Assembly: GCA_965661545.1 (NCBI GenBank)
Contig: CBFIEF010000003.1
Span: 62,001-126,000, forward strand
DNA length: 64,000 bases
Direction of reading: 5' to 3'
Source of the DNA: UBA7985 sp965661545
GTDB lineage: Bacteria > Pseudomonadota > Alphaproteobacteria > UBA7985
The notes under the pieces were generated by a model that was not told the DNA's origin, ran no database searches, and worked only from the letters and a program-made list of their open reading frames with translations. Within the stretch, counting starts at the first letter, position 1. Each line of letters starts with the position of its first letter. Shown here piece by piece: positions 27,609 through 36,624 of the stretch. Both the position numbers and the translations under genes were made by a program.

Positions 27609-28274
27609 ATGTTTTCCAAGACAAAAAAAGACGGTCCTGACGGCACTGATGAGGGCACTGGCGCACCAGAGGCGCAAGCAGTCCCACGGCCTGCCGCGCC
27701 ATCGGCGGCTGGACCGGCTGTCGCGCCCCGCGCGACGGTTCCGACCCCGTCAACCGCTGCTGCTGCACCCTCTGCAGCACCAACACCGCGCGCAGCGACT
27801 GTGGCTCCGGCACGCACCGCGGAGCGTCGTCCGGGCGCAGCGGATGGAAGCGCTATCGTGCAAAACCCTGCGCCGCGCCCAGCGCCGCAACAGCAAAGAG
27901 GTGTTCAGAACGCTATGCAGGAAGCAGGAAAGCTAATCGTTGGTCGCGAGATCAAAATGAAGGGCGAAATCACGTCCTGTGAACGTCTCGTGGTCGAAGG
28001 TTCTGTCGAAGCATCGCTGATGGACAGCCGCGCCCTCGAAGTCGCTTCGGGTGGCTACTTTACCGGTACAGCTGTGGTCGACTCCGCACAGATCGCCGGT
28101 CACTTCGAAGGCGATTTGACTGTGGAAGGCCTGCTGACGCTGGCAGCTACCGGTCGCATCATTGGCACCGTTCGTTTTGGCGAACTGGAAGTCGAACGCG
28201 GCGGCACCATGACCGGCGACGTTGCCATCGCTGGCACCCCCGCCCGCGCTCCCGCCTCTCGCAGCGGTGAGTAA
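27609..28274 (+). CDS. Bactofilin (polymer-forming cytoskeletal protein)
   Basis: The 221-residue protein has a disordered N-terminal 95 residues rich in Ala, Pro and Thr. The bactofilin beta-helix core follows from KLIVGREIKMKGEITSCERL to about residue 208. The core shows the repeating short-strand pattern of the DUF583 family, for example VEGSVEASLM and GHFEGDLTVEGLLTL. Bactofilins polymerise without nucleotide and position cell-wall enzymes or stalk structures. It lies 139 nt after maeB on the same strand, with GGGAGG about 10 nt upstream. Its partner is not seen nearby. Confidence 0.93.
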   Translation: MFSKTKKDGPDGTDEGTGAPEAQAVPRPAAPSAAGPAVAPRATVPTPSTAAAAPSAAPTPRAATVAPARTAERRPGAADGSAIVQNPAPRPAPQQQRGVQNAMQEAGKLIVGREIKMKGEITSCERLVVEGSVEASLMDSRALEVASGGYFTGTAVVDSAQIAGHFEGDLTVEGLLTLAATGRIIGTVRFGELEVERGGTMTGDVAIAGTPARAPASRSGE

Positions 28275-28410
28275 CGGCGCCCTATTTTGATCCAAGGGTC
28301 GGTAAATTCTGGGCTTTGGCCCTGTTTTTGACGCAAATTGACCCTAAAAATTGAACAACTGAAGAGTTCCACCCCGTTGGGACCAAAATGAAGATTTGGG
28401 AATTCAACGA

Positions 28411-28923
28411 ATGAAGACCATGCGTTTCTGGCTCGTGTCCATGATCGCGCTCCTGACTTTGAGCGCAAACGCTTCTGCTCAGGTTCCTGAAGACCTTGGC
28501 AAATTCACAGATTGGCGCGCGTTCCGCGTGGTCGAGTCCACAGGGCAGATTGTTTGCTTCATGGCGACCCAACCCCAATCGTCCAAGCCGGACAACCTGC
28601 GCCGCGGCCCTATCTGGCTGCTCATCGCGCATCGTCCTGGCGTGGAAAAGAACGTTGTTTCTTTCGAGGCGGGCTTCCCGTTCCAAGCCAACAACGAACC
28701 TATCGCTTCGATTGGTAACCAGCGCTTTGCTATGTTCACCAAAAACGGCGAGACCGCTTGGGGCCACCCGAACGATGACGGCACGCTTGTTGGCGCGATG
28801 AAGCGCGGTCTGACGCTGGCAATCGACAGCCGCTCAGCACGCGGTAACAACATCAACGACGTGTTCTCGCTGCGTGGCTTTACAAAAGCGTTCAATAAGA
28901 TCACCGAAGCCTGTAACCTGTAA
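28411..28923 (+). CDS. Invasion-associated locus B (IalB) family periplasmic protein
   Basis: The protein has 170 residues from the ATG at 28411; an upstream TTG at 28396 is not favoured. A signal peptide covers about 1-24, ending ANASAQ. The IalB fold follows, with DWRAFRVVESTGQIVCFMAT and the late GLTLAIDSRSARGNN and SLRGFTKAFNKITEAC segments. Cysteines at both ends of the mature domain may form a disulfide. IalB proteins are common in alphaproteobacteria, originally named in Bartonella, and their general role is unclear. An eight-codon frame (28388-28414) overlaps the start. Confidence 0.88.
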   Translation: MKTMRFWLVSMIALLTLSANASAQVPEDLGKFTDWRAFRVVESTGQIVCFMATQPQSSKPDNLRRGPIWLLIAHRPGVEKNVVSFEAGFPFQANNEPIASIGNQRFAMFTKNGETAWGHPNDDGTLVGAMKRGLTLAIDSRSARGNNINDVFSLRGFTKAFNKITEACNL

Positions 28924-29005
28924 TTCAGGCTTCGAGACGGCACCAGCGAGCGGCGCATGGCCGCTCGCAGTTGAGAATGGCCGTCGCCTGTGGCACTGGT
29001 GAGCC

Positions 29006-30202
29006 ATGAATCACCTTGCTCCCACGCCCGAAATGAGCGCGTCTCTCGCGCTGAACCCGGATCAGTTCGCCTCCGCTGACGGTCAGAAAATCAACCTGAT
29101 CGGTATTCCGCGCGAACAACTTGCCCATATGCTCGAAGAGCGGGGGCACAAGAAATTCCGCACGAAACAACTTTGGCACTGGCTGTACTGGCAAGGCGTG
29201 ACCGAGTTCGACGCCATGACCAACCTGTCCAAAGACTTCCGCCGTCAGTTGGCTGAGGAGTTTGTGGTTGAGCGTCCGACCGTCTCCGAAGCGCTGAATT
29301 CCGTCGATGGCACGGCTAAGTGGCTGCTCAAATTCCCAGACGGCAATGAAGTCGAGACCGTCCACATCCCCGAAGCCGATCGCGGCACCTTGTGCGTTTC
29401 CAGCCAAGTTGGCTGCACGCTCACGTGTAAGTTCTGCCACACCGGCACGCAGCGTCTGGTGCGCAATTTAACGACCTCGGAAGTGGTGGGTCAGTTGATG
29501 TTGGCCCGCGATGCTTTCGGCGAATGGCCCACACCGTCGGATCATTCGCGCATGATCACCAATGTGGTGATGATGGGCATGGGCGAGCCGCTCTATAACT
29601 ATGACAACGTCGCCGCTGCGCTGCGCATTGTGATGGATGGCGAGGGTATTTCCCTGTCTAAGCGCCGCATTACGCTTTCGACCTCCGGCGTTGTTCCGGC
29701 CATGCGCAAGTGCGGCGAAGAGCTGAACGTCAATCTCGCCGTTTCCCTGCATGCCGTAGACAACGACACCCGCGACGGCATTATGCCGATCAACAAGAAG
29801 TATCCGCTCGAAGAGCTGCTCGACGCCTGCCGCACCTACCCCGGTGTCTCCAACGCGCGGCGGATTACGTTTGAGTATGTGATGCTCAAAGGCATAAACG
29901 ACAGCGACACCGATGCGCGTCAGCTAGTACGGGCGCTCAAGGGCATCCCATCGAAGGTCAACTTGATCCCCTTCAACCCGTGGCCCGGCTCAGATTACGA
30001 ATGTTCGAGCGCCCGGCGGATTGCGTCGTTCCAAACGATTGTGCAGGACGCAGGATTGTCGGCGCCGGTTCGGACCACACGTGGAGAAGATATTTTGGCG
30101 GCTTGCGGTCAACTTAAGAGTGAAAGCCAAAAAATGCGTCGTTCGGAACGTGACGCATTGGCCGCGGCACACTTGGCCGCACAAGTGGCTGGGCAGGACT
30201 AA
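29006..30202 (+). CDS. rlmN: 23S rRNA (adenine(2503)-C(2))-methyltransferase / tRNA m2A37 methylase RlmN
   Basis: The 398-residue radical SAM protein has the cluster motif CTLTCKFC with Cys137, Cys141 and Cys144. Two further conserved cysteines, Cys130 in GTLCVSSQVG and Cys367 in ILAACGQL, take part in the RlmN methyl-transfer mechanism. The N-terminal KKFRTKQLWHWLYWQGV is typical. The motif MGMGEPLYNYDNV is also diagnostic. RlmN adds a methyl to C2 of A2503 in 23S rRNA and A37 of some tRNAs. It stands 82 nt after the ialB-type gene, a neighbourhood known in this class. Confidence 0.98.
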   Translation: MNHLAPTPEMSASLALNPDQFASADGQKINLIGIPREQLAHMLEERGHKKFRTKQLWHWLYWQGVTEFDAMTNLSKDFRRQLAEEFVVERPTVSEALNSVDGTAKWLLKFPDGNEVETVHIPEADRGTLCVSSQVGCTLTCKFCHTGTQRLVRNLTTSEVVGQLMLARDAFGEWPTPSDHSRMITNVVMMGMGEPLYNYDNVAAALRIVMDGEGISLSKRRITLSTSGVVPAMRKCGEELNVNLAVSLHAVDNDTRDGIMPINKKYPLEELLDACRTYPGVSNARRITFEYVMLKGINDSDTDARQLVRALKGIPSKVNLIPFNPWPGSDYECSSARRIASFQTIVQDAGLSAPVRTTRGEDILAACGQLKSESQKMRRSERDALAAAHLAAQVAGQD

Positions 30203-30219
30203 GCGACCCAAACAGACGC

Positions 30220-31248
30220 CTAAGACCGCCGCTTCAACGCTATCACGTCGAACAAGCACTGCCGCGTGAGCGCAACAACCGGCGCGCCAGTCTGGCGGAT
30301 GCGCACCAGCGTTTCGCGCACGCTGTCCAACGCTTTCAGCGAACGGTCCAAGGGCCAGTCGCGGGCTTGAGCGGCGAAAGTATCTTTTATCTTGAAAAAC
30401 AGCGGGGGCCGCAGTGACCCAATGGCCGCGCCAATGGGTTGGCCTTCGCTGACGCCAACGCCTACGGTCATGAACCGTTTGAGATGCAGGCGCAACAGCG
30501 CCAAAATCGCGTTTGGATCGGTTCCAGCCCGCAATTGCCGGTCGAGCTCCATATCCACCGTCGCGCCGTCTCCGGCCGTAATCGCATAGAGCAAACGGTC
30601 CATACTCAACGCCGCAGCATCGGTGGCGCAGGCCTCAACATCGTCGAGCGTCACCTCTCCAGACCGGACATAAAGCGCAAGCTTTTCCAGCGCCGCCAAG
30701 GTCAGAGCCCGGTCGCCGCCGAGCTGACTGGCCAAAGCCTGACGGGCGTCATTCCCGATGGTCAAGCCATGCTCAGTTTCCAGCACTTGCCGGATCAGCA
30801 GCGGGATGGTTTTTGCATCATCGGTGTAGCAGGCCACCGAACCAAAACCGTCGGTTTTCTCCGCCAGTCCTCGCAACTTGGACCGTGTCGGCAAGTCATC
30901 GGCGGTAATGAGGATAAACCCGGACAGCATCGTCGGATCACCGATCAAAGTGGTCAACGCGCCGACCAAATCAGCGTCTGGCCCGCTCGCCTCAACCAAT
31001 CGTGGGCCACCCATCAGCGACAGCGACCGTGCCTCGTCGACCAGACGCACTGGATCAGCTTCAATCTCTGAGGCGGTAAATTTGACGTGGTTCATTGGAT
31101 CATAATCGTTGCCAAAAACAGCGTCCCTCACCATGCGCGCACGCTCCTGCACCAGGCCACGATCGGGTCCGTACAGCAGCGCAAACTGCGCAGAGCGGGG
31201 CGCGGTTTTACAGAAGCCATCAGCAGCGTTGGGCGAAATCTTGGTCAT
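30220..31248 (-). CDS. holA: DNA polymerase III subunit delta
   Basis: The protein has 342 residues and the HolA layout. The N-terminal segment FALLYGPDRGLVQERARMV near residues 22-40 is the degenerate P-loop-like region of delta. Later, DRALTLAALEKLALYV and the C-terminal helical domain (ALLRLHLKRFMTVGVGV) are typical. Delta opens the beta clamp as part of the clamp loader. Its ATG overlaps the lptE stop codon in an ATGA arrangement (31245-31248), which suggests translational coupling. The pair lptE-holA near leuS is conserved in alphaproteobacteria. Confidence 0.95.
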   Translation of the reverse strand: MTKISPNAADGFCKTAPRSAQFALLYGPDRGLVQERARMVRDAVFGNDYDPMNHVKFTASEIEADPVRLVDEARSLSLMGGPRLVEASGPDADLVGALTTLIGDPTMLSGFILITADDLPTRSKLRGLAEKTDGFGSVACYTDDAKTIPLLIRQVLETEHGLTIGNDARQALASQLGGDRALTLAALEKLALYVRSGEVTLDDVEACATDAAALSMDRLLYAITAGDGATVDMELDRQLRAGTDPNAILALLRLHLKRFMTVGVGVSEGQPIGAAIGSLRPPLFFKIKDTFAAQARDWPLDRSLKALDSVRETLVRIRQTGAPVVALTRQCLFDVIALKRRS

Positions 31249-31748
31249 AAGCGGTTCAAGGCTAGCGCAATTTGCACGGCGATGTCATCGGCAAGCTGAA
31301 CCAGGGCCCGTTCCTTAGCCTGTTCCAACGTTGGCGCGCCGGCCCAACCCAATTGCGCCAACCGAACGTCCGCTCGGCCTTGGGCTACGCCTTGCCAGAC
31401 CATCAGGTTGTCGTGGGTGAGGGTTTTGGCGCGAATGATTACCGGGGTTTGCGCAACGATTTCCAGCCACGCGCAGTCCTGACCGCTGGCGGCACAATCG
31501 GCCTCGTCAAAGCGGATAACTTCCCGCGCCTCAACCGCCAAATTAAGTTCCAACACAAAAGCGGGAACCGTCGGCTGGTTAAAGCGATTGACCCGCTGGA
31601 CCAAAGCCGTCCGCAAAATTTGCCCATCGCGGCCTTCGATGGCTGGGACAGCAATATCAAACTGGCCGGCAGTATCACGCAGCGCCGGTTGGAACCCGCA
31701 CCCGGCGAGGCCCAGCAGCAGCAGCAGCGCGAAGGCGGCCCGGATCAT
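31245..31748 (-). CDS. lptE: LPS-assembly lipoprotein LptE
   Basis: The 167-residue protein begins with a lipoprotein signal, LLLLGLAGCGF, with the lipobox Cys at 17. The mature part is a beta-alpha sandwich consistent with LptE. Sequence similarity in this family is low, so the call leans on length, lipobox and position between leuS and holA. LptE plugs the LptD barrel that inserts lipopolysaccharide in the outer membrane. It is 4 nt downstream of leuS and overlaps holA. Its partner lptD is expected outside this window. Confidence 0.92.
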   Translation of the reverse strand: MIRAAFALLLLLGLAGCGFQPALRDTAGQFDIAVPAIEGRDGQILRTALVQRVNRFNQPTVPAFVLELNLAVEAREVIRFDEADCAASGQDCAWLEIVAQTPVIIRAKTLTHDNLMVWQGVAQGRADVRLAQLGWAGAPTLEQAKERALVQLADDIAVQIALALNRL

Positions 31749-31752
31749 AGGG

Positions 31753-34305
31753 TCAGGCCACGATGTTCACGATGCGCCCCGGCACCACGATCACCTTTTT
31801 CGGCGTGCCGCCATCCAGCGCGCGTTGCACGCCTTCCAACGCCATAGCCGCAGCTTCAGTTTCGTCCTTGGAGGCATCCTTGGCCATCTCGATGGTCCCG
31901 CGCAGCTTTCCGTTGACCTGCACGCCAATGGTCACGCTATCGTCAACCAGCAGCGCGGCATCGATCACCGGCCATGGCGCGAGACAAACCAAATCGTCCT
32001 GACCCAGTGAGGCCCAAAGTTCTTGTGCCAAATGTGGCATCATCGGCTCAAACGACCGCACAAAGAACCGCAGCGCTTCGGCCAGTGGATCGCCTGTGAC
32101 GCCGTCTTTACCCAGCGCCTTGCTCAAATCGTTGGCGTATTCATAGAGCCGGGCAACGGACTTGTTGAAGGCGAAGGATTCGATGTCCGTGGTGACGCCG
32201 TGAACCATTTTGTGCGTGGAAACCTGCAACGCTTTCATCGCCGCAGCGTCAGGATCGCCCGCCTGTGACAGCGCAGGGAGCGCTTCGTTGACTAAACGGA
32301 ACACGCGCTGTGTAAAGCGCCATGCGCCCTCTGCGCCGGATTCCGTCCACTCAAGATCACGGTCTGGTGGGCAATCGGACAGCATGAACCATCGCGCTGT
32401 GTCAGCGCCATAGACCTGAATGATCTGCGCCGGGGCCACCACGTTGCGCTTGGACTTGGACATTTTGATCACACGGCCCACATCGACGGGCTGATTGCCG
32501 TCGATGGTGACATAGCCATCGCCAGACTTCTCGATTTCGTCCGGCGCGAGCCAGTTGCCTTCGGGGCCTTGATAGGTCTCGTGACAGACCATGCCTTGGG
32601 TAAACAGCCCGGCAAACGGCTCGTCCACTGCGCCCTGGCCGATGACTTTCATCGCGCGGGTGAAAAAGCGCGAGTACAGAAGGTGCAAGACTGCGTGCTC
32701 GACGCCACCCACATACTGATCCACCGGCAACCAATAGTCAGCGTCGTCGCGGGTGACGGGTGTGTCCGCCTGAGGAGAGGTGAAGCGGGCGAAATACCAA
32801 GATGAGTCAACGAAGGTATCGAGCGTGTCCGTTTCCCGTGTCGCCTCCCCACCGCACTTCGCGCAGGTGGTTTTCTTCCAGCTTTCGTGATGGTCCAGCG
32901 GGTTGCCAGGCTTGTCAAAGCTGACATCCTTGGGCAGCTCAACGGGCAGTTGATCGTCAGCGACCGGCACCACACCACAGGTCGGACAGTGCGTCATTGG
33001 GATCGGGCAGCCCCAGTAGCGCTGGCGCGATGCGCCCCAATCACGCAGGCGGTACGTCGTCCGTCCAGCGCCCGCTTTCTGTTCTTCCAAGCTCTTGATT
33101 GCCGCGCTCTTGGCTTCAGCGGTCATCATGCCGTTCATGGGGCCAGAGTTCACATGCGGACCATCGCCCACGTAAGCCTCTTCGCCGATCGGACCATCAT
33201 CGCCATCGGGTCCAGCGACCACACGGGTCACGGGCAGGTTATACTTGCGCGCAAAATCCAGATCGCGCTGATCGTGGGCCGGACAGCCAAAAATCGCCCC
33301 GGTGCCGTAATCCATCAGGATAAAGTTCGCGACCATGAGCGGCAGGGTTTCGTCTGGCTTTGCCGGGTGCTGTACGCGCAGCCCGGTGTCAAAACCCTTC
33401 TTCTCCTGTGTCTCCAGCTCAGCTTCAGACGTGCCAGAGCGCTGGCATTCACGGATAAACTCGGCCAGCTCCTCGTTTGTTTCCGCCAATTCGGCCGCCA
33501 GCGGATGCTCGGGTGCCATGCCATAGAATGACGCGCCGAAAATCGTATCGGGACGAGTGGTGAAGACGACCAAGCGTTCATCACGTCCTTCGATGGGCAG
33601 CGACATTTCCGCGCCTTCTGAGCGACCGATCCAGTTTTCCTGCATCAGGCGCACCTTATCGGGCCAGCGCTCCAGATCGTCTTTAATCGCATCAAGCAGC
33701 TGGGGGGCGTAGTCGGTGATCTTGAAGAACCACTGTGTCAGCTGCCGCTTTTCAACCAGCGCACCAGACCGCCAGCCGCGGCCGTTCTCGACCTGCTCGT
33801 TGGCCAGAACCGTCATTTCGACCGGATCCCAGTTGACCCAGCTTTCCTTCTGGTAAACCAGGCCCTTGCGGTACATCTCGATGAACATGCGCTGCTGCTG
33901 TTCGTAATATTCGGGGTCACATGTTGCGAATTCGCGGGACCAATCGATGGACAGGCCCATGGACTTCAGCTCATCCCGCATCGCGTCAATGTTCTTGTAA
34001 GTCCAATCTGCCGGGTGAACCTTACGCTCAAAGGCCGCGTTTTCGGCTGGGAGGCCAAAGGCATCCCAACCAATTGGGTGCAGCACGTTAAAGCCTTGCG
34101 CCCGCTTATACCGAGCCACCACATCGCCCAGTGTGTAATTCCGAACGTGGCCCATATGGATCGCACCGGAGGGATAGGGAAACATTTCCAGCACGTAGTA
34201 TTTTTCGCGCGAATGGTCTGTTTCAGCGCGAAAGGCCTGCTGGTCTTCCCAAGCGGCCTGCCATTTCTTTTCAGACAGGGACGCGTTGTATCGTTCGGTG
34301 CTCAT
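31753..34305 (-). CDS. leuS: Leucyl-tRNA synthetase
   Basis: The 850-residue class I synthetase has the HIGH-type motif HMGH in GAIHMGHVRNYTLGDVVAR. The CP1 editing domain with TTRPDTIFGAS follows. The KMSKS loop is in GRVIKMSKSKRNVV. The zinc region CPTCGVVPV and CAKCGG is present. It charges tRNA-Leu and edits mischarged products. It is followed by lptE after 4 nt, so leuS-lptE-holA likely form one operon. Confidence 0.99.
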   Translation of the reverse strand: MSTERYNASLSEKKWQAAWEDQQAFRAETDHSREKYYVLEMFPYPSGAIHMGHVRNYTLGDVVARYKRAQGFNVLHPIGWDAFGLPAENAAFERKVHPADWTYKNIDAMRDELKSMGLSIDWSREFATCDPEYYEQQQRMFIEMYRKGLVYQKESWVNWDPVEMTVLANEQVENGRGWRSGALVEKRQLTQWFFKITDYAPQLLDAIKDDLERWPDKVRLMQENWIGRSEGAEMSLPIEGRDERLVVFTTRPDTIFGASFYGMAPEHPLAAELAETNEELAEFIRECQRSGTSEAELETQEKKGFDTGLRVQHPAKPDETLPLMVANFILMDYGTGAIFGCPAHDQRDLDFARKYNLPVTRVVAGPDGDDGPIGEEAYVGDGPHVNSGPMNGMMTAEAKSAAIKSLEEQKAGAGRTTYRLRDWGASRQRYWGCPIPMTHCPTCGVVPVADDQLPVELPKDVSFDKPGNPLDHHESWKKTTCAKCGGEATRETDTLDTFVDSSWYFARFTSPQADTPVTRDDADYWLPVDQYVGGVEHAVLHLLYSRFFTRAMKVIGQGAVDEPFAGLFTQGMVCHETYQGPEGNWLAPDEIEKSGDGYVTIDGNQPVDVGRVIKMSKSKRNVVAPAQIIQVYGADTARWFMLSDCPPDRDLEWTESGAEGAWRFTQRVFRLVNEALPALSQAGDPDAAAMKALQVSTHKMVHGVTTDIESFAFNKSVARLYEYANDLSKALGKDGVTGDPLAEALRFFVRSFEPMMPHLAQELWASLGQDDLVCLAPWPVIDAALLVDDSVTIGVQVNGKLRGTIEMAKDASKDETEAAAMALEGVQRALDGGTPKKVIVVPGRIVNIVA

Positions 34306-34345
34306 GGATCAGTCCTGATCGGGGTCAAATTTAGCCCGGAGTTTT

Positions 34346-34381
34346 GCAGCGAGGGCGTTTGAGAAAAAGCCCCCTCGCTGC
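34346..34381. repeat. Perfect 10-bp inverted repeat in the leuS leader
   Basis: Arms 34346-34355 and 34372-34381 match perfectly around a 16-nt loop in the 101-nt gap between the DUF3576 gene and leuS. On the minus strand no T-run follows the stem, so it is not a simple terminator. It could affect processing or read-through between the two genes. Confidence 0.7.
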
Positions 34382-34406
34382 GGGGTAAGCTATGCGGGTT
34401 GTGCAC

Positions 34407-35279
34407 TCAGCCGTCGGCTATCTTGAGTTCCTGTGCCGCCAGCAAGATACGGCTTTCTAGTTCCCGCGCTGCCGGAAGTGACGACGGCGCACCTCGCCAA
34501 ACCGTACCATCCAGCACTTGGCGATAGACCGTTACGTGGAACGCGCCGGGGCCGATTACATCGCTGAGGTGCTGAACATCGACCCGAACACGCTCCGGGC
34601 GTGATTGTTGTGAGTCCATATGCCAGTCGGTCACGTACAACCCACGCTGCTGATCCGCCACGGAAAGCGGCATGAAGGCGAGCGTTTGTGCCGTCGCGTT
34701 CCACAGGTATTTGTTCACCCGTGCGCGTCCCTGCTGTGTGGTATCAAAAGTCACTAGCGGCAAACCATCTTCGCCCAGTTGGGTAGCGGCTTCGTTGCTT
34801 GCTGCCAGAACACCGTCACCGCCGCCGCCCATGCCCAACAGGCGCATAAGTAGACCCGGTTCATTGCTGTCCTTTCCGCTGGTAGCGGATTGGTTGGCTG
34901 TGGTTTCAGTCGTCTCACGCGCCGCTTCGCGCTCGGCGCTCCGGGCTGTGCGAAACGTGATGTCGCCAAAATTAAAGCCGCCGCCTTGGTTGTTTGCTGC
35001 AGCCTGTTGCGGCACCTCGCCTTGCGCCGATACCACATTACCAACGGGCACCACGCCTTCAGGCAGTCTTTCCGACAGGTCGCCAAGAGCACCAGCGTCT
35101 GTTCGCACAAATGTGCCTGAATCTGTTTGAGCAAAGCTCATCTTGGATTCACCAGCGAAGAAATTAATTTCTTCAAAACTTTCGCAGGCAACAAGGCTAA
35201 GCCCAGCGCACACAGCACCGAGCATTCTTGCCGCTTGGCGATTCAAAAAAGGCCGTCGAAGATCAACAAACACAGCCAA
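34407..35279 (-). CDS. DUF3576 domain lipoprotein
   Basis: The 290-residue protein has a lipoprotein signal with the lipobox Cys at 32 (GLSLVACES). The middle is low-complexity and rich in Ala, Asn and Gly (about 90-160). The C-terminal part is DUF3576: VNKYLWNATAQTLAFMPLSV near residue 190, then LYVTDWHMDS and AFHVTVYRQVLDG. DUF3576 proteins commonly lie next to leuS-lptE-holA in alphaproteobacteria and may work in envelope assembly; the function is unproven. The N-terminal 80 residues after the Cys are longer than in many relatives. It starts 3 nt after the sulfotransferase stop. Confidence 0.9.
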   Translation of the reverse strand: MAVFVDLRRPFLNRQAARMLGAVCAGLSLVACESFEEINFFAGESKMSFAQTDSGTFVRTDAGALGDLSERLPEGVVPVGNVVSAQGEVPQQAAANNQGGGFNFGDITFRTARSAEREAARETTETTANQSATSGKDSNEPGLLMRLLGMGGGGDGVLAASNEAATQLGEDGLPLVTFDTTQQGRARVNKYLWNATAQTLAFMPLSVADQQRGLYVTDWHMDSQQSRPERVRVDVQHLSDVIGPGAFHVTVYRQVLDGTVWRGAPSSLPAARELESRILLAAQELKIADG

Positions 35280-35282
35280 CGG

Positions 35283-36536
35283 TTACCCTTGCAGCTTCTT
35301 CTTCTTTTTCAGATCACGCTTGATGCGCAGCTTATCGGAATACGTCAGCTTGCGACCAACACCCACAACATCGCCCATGGCATATTGCTTCTGGTTCTTT
35401 AGAAGGCGCTCATCCAGGTCTTTGTATTCTTCAGGGATGTAGTTGAAGCGACGCATTTGGTGGTGGTGGTTGATGATCACCTGTCGAACCTGCTGGTCCG
35501 TCATCTCTTCTTTCCACGAGCCCGTCTTGCCCTTCCGGAAAAAGGCTTCACCGCCCATTTTTTCCTTGAAGCCGTCCTTCTTTTCCTTGGCTTGAATCTT
35601 ATCGAACTTCACGGCCTCTTCAGCAGCAATAACATCATCGCGGGAGAAGGGTAGACCAAGGTGCTTCACGGTGCGGTAGAAGGTGTCTTCAGGGTCGTGC
35701 TTCATGTCCTCATAGCGCATGTAAATCACGCGAGGATCGGGCGCAGCAGTCCACGATGCAACGTGCTCGGACCAAGAGCCCATCAACTGCGGGATCTGAC
35801 CCGCTGCGAGTGCCTTTTCCTTAGCCTCTTCGTCACTCAACTCAGGACGCTTGTCCTTTTCCATCTTAATCGACGCTTCGAGGTTAAATTTCTTAGGACG
35901 ACCCCCAATAAAGTGCGTGGAGTTGGCCATGCCCTGGATCGCGCCATCGATATCCGTGTTCATGTGGCTGGCGAAAGACGGTGTGACGTCCAGCGGGTTG
36001 CGCACGATGTAAACGGCTGTGCGAAAGGTATCGAGACCAATGGTTCGCGTGCCGTGCCAGGCCCCGTTGCACAGGTGGGTTTTCACGAAGACCTTCTTGT
36101 CCTGCTGAATGGCGAGCAGTTTTTGCGCCATCGGCATTGTCTGCGCGACCTCCACGTCACTAATCTCGTAGTGTGGCTTGCCCAAGATACGCTCAAACAG
36201 CTGGAAAGTTACATCCATCTGGCCTGCACGGCCGGCGATATCAGAAAGGTTGAAGTTTTCGTCCTGCCGCACCAGCGGATTGAACAAGGCAAACAGGAAC
36301 AAACGCGTCCAAGTGTTGCCCGACTTCGGGAACGACGCGAGGTAAATCAGGCCCTTGTCTGGAGGAACAGGCGCGTTTGCCAGGTTCTTCCGGAGCATTT
36401 CTGCCCGCTGCTTGTCGATATAAGCGGGAAGCTCAGGCAGCTCAGGCGTGCCCGCAGCGGCTTCGCCGGCATCTGTGACCTCAACGTCGGCTTCCTCGGG
36501 TTTCGTGGTCGCGAGAGTTTGTTCTGGCGCGTCCAT
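35283..36536 (-). CDS. Sulfotransferase domain protein (PAPS-dependent)
   Basis: The 417-residue protein carries the 5'-phosphosulfate-binding loop FPKSGNTWTR at about 69-78. The 3'-phosphate loop IVRNPLDVTPSFASHM follows at 177-192 with Arg179 and Ser187. VKTHLC with His154 matches the catalytic-base region of cytosolic sulfotransferases. The C-terminal region is lysine-rich (LKKKKKLQG), and the first 35 residues are acidic and probably disordered. It should transfer sulfate from PAPS to an unidentified acceptor in the cytoplasm. It lies 3 nt upstream of the DUF3576 gene on the same strand. No PAPS synthesis genes are nearby. Confidence 0.9.
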   Translation of the reverse strand: MDAPEQTLATTKPEEADVEVTDAGEAAAGTPELPELPAYIDKQRAEMLRKNLANAPVPPDKGLIYLASFPKSGNTWTRLFLFALFNPLVRQDENFNLSDIAGRAGQMDVTFQLFERILGKPHYEISDVEVAQTMPMAQKLLAIQQDKKVFVKTHLCNGAWHGTRTIGLDTFRTAVYIVRNPLDVTPSFASHMNTDIDGAIQGMANSTHFIGGRPKKFNLEASIKMEKDKRPELSDEEAKEKALAAGQIPQLMGSWSEHVASWTAAPDPRVIYMRYEDMKHDPEDTFYRTVKHLGLPFSRDDVIAAEEAVKFDKIQAKEKKDGFKEKMGGEAFFRKGKTGSWKEEMTDQQVRQVIINHHHQMRRFNYIPEEYKDLDERLLKNQKQYAMGDVVGVGRKLTYSDKLRIKRDLKKKKKLQG

Positions 36537-36624
36537 GATTTCGTCCTCTGATTGCGCTGCAGTTTATACCGAAGCGTCTTGTTCGTTTAAGCGCAGAAAT
36601 GCGCCTCGTATTTAACAGAAGGGT

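Noticed and set aside
28388..28414. Eight-codon upstream frame overlapping the ialB start as a leader peptide
   Set aside because: It is very short, has a weak ribosome-binding site and no regulatory codons, so chance is more likely.
34306..34406. Leucine leader-peptide attenuator before leuS
   Set aside because: No short frame with leucine codons and no terminator T-run were found.
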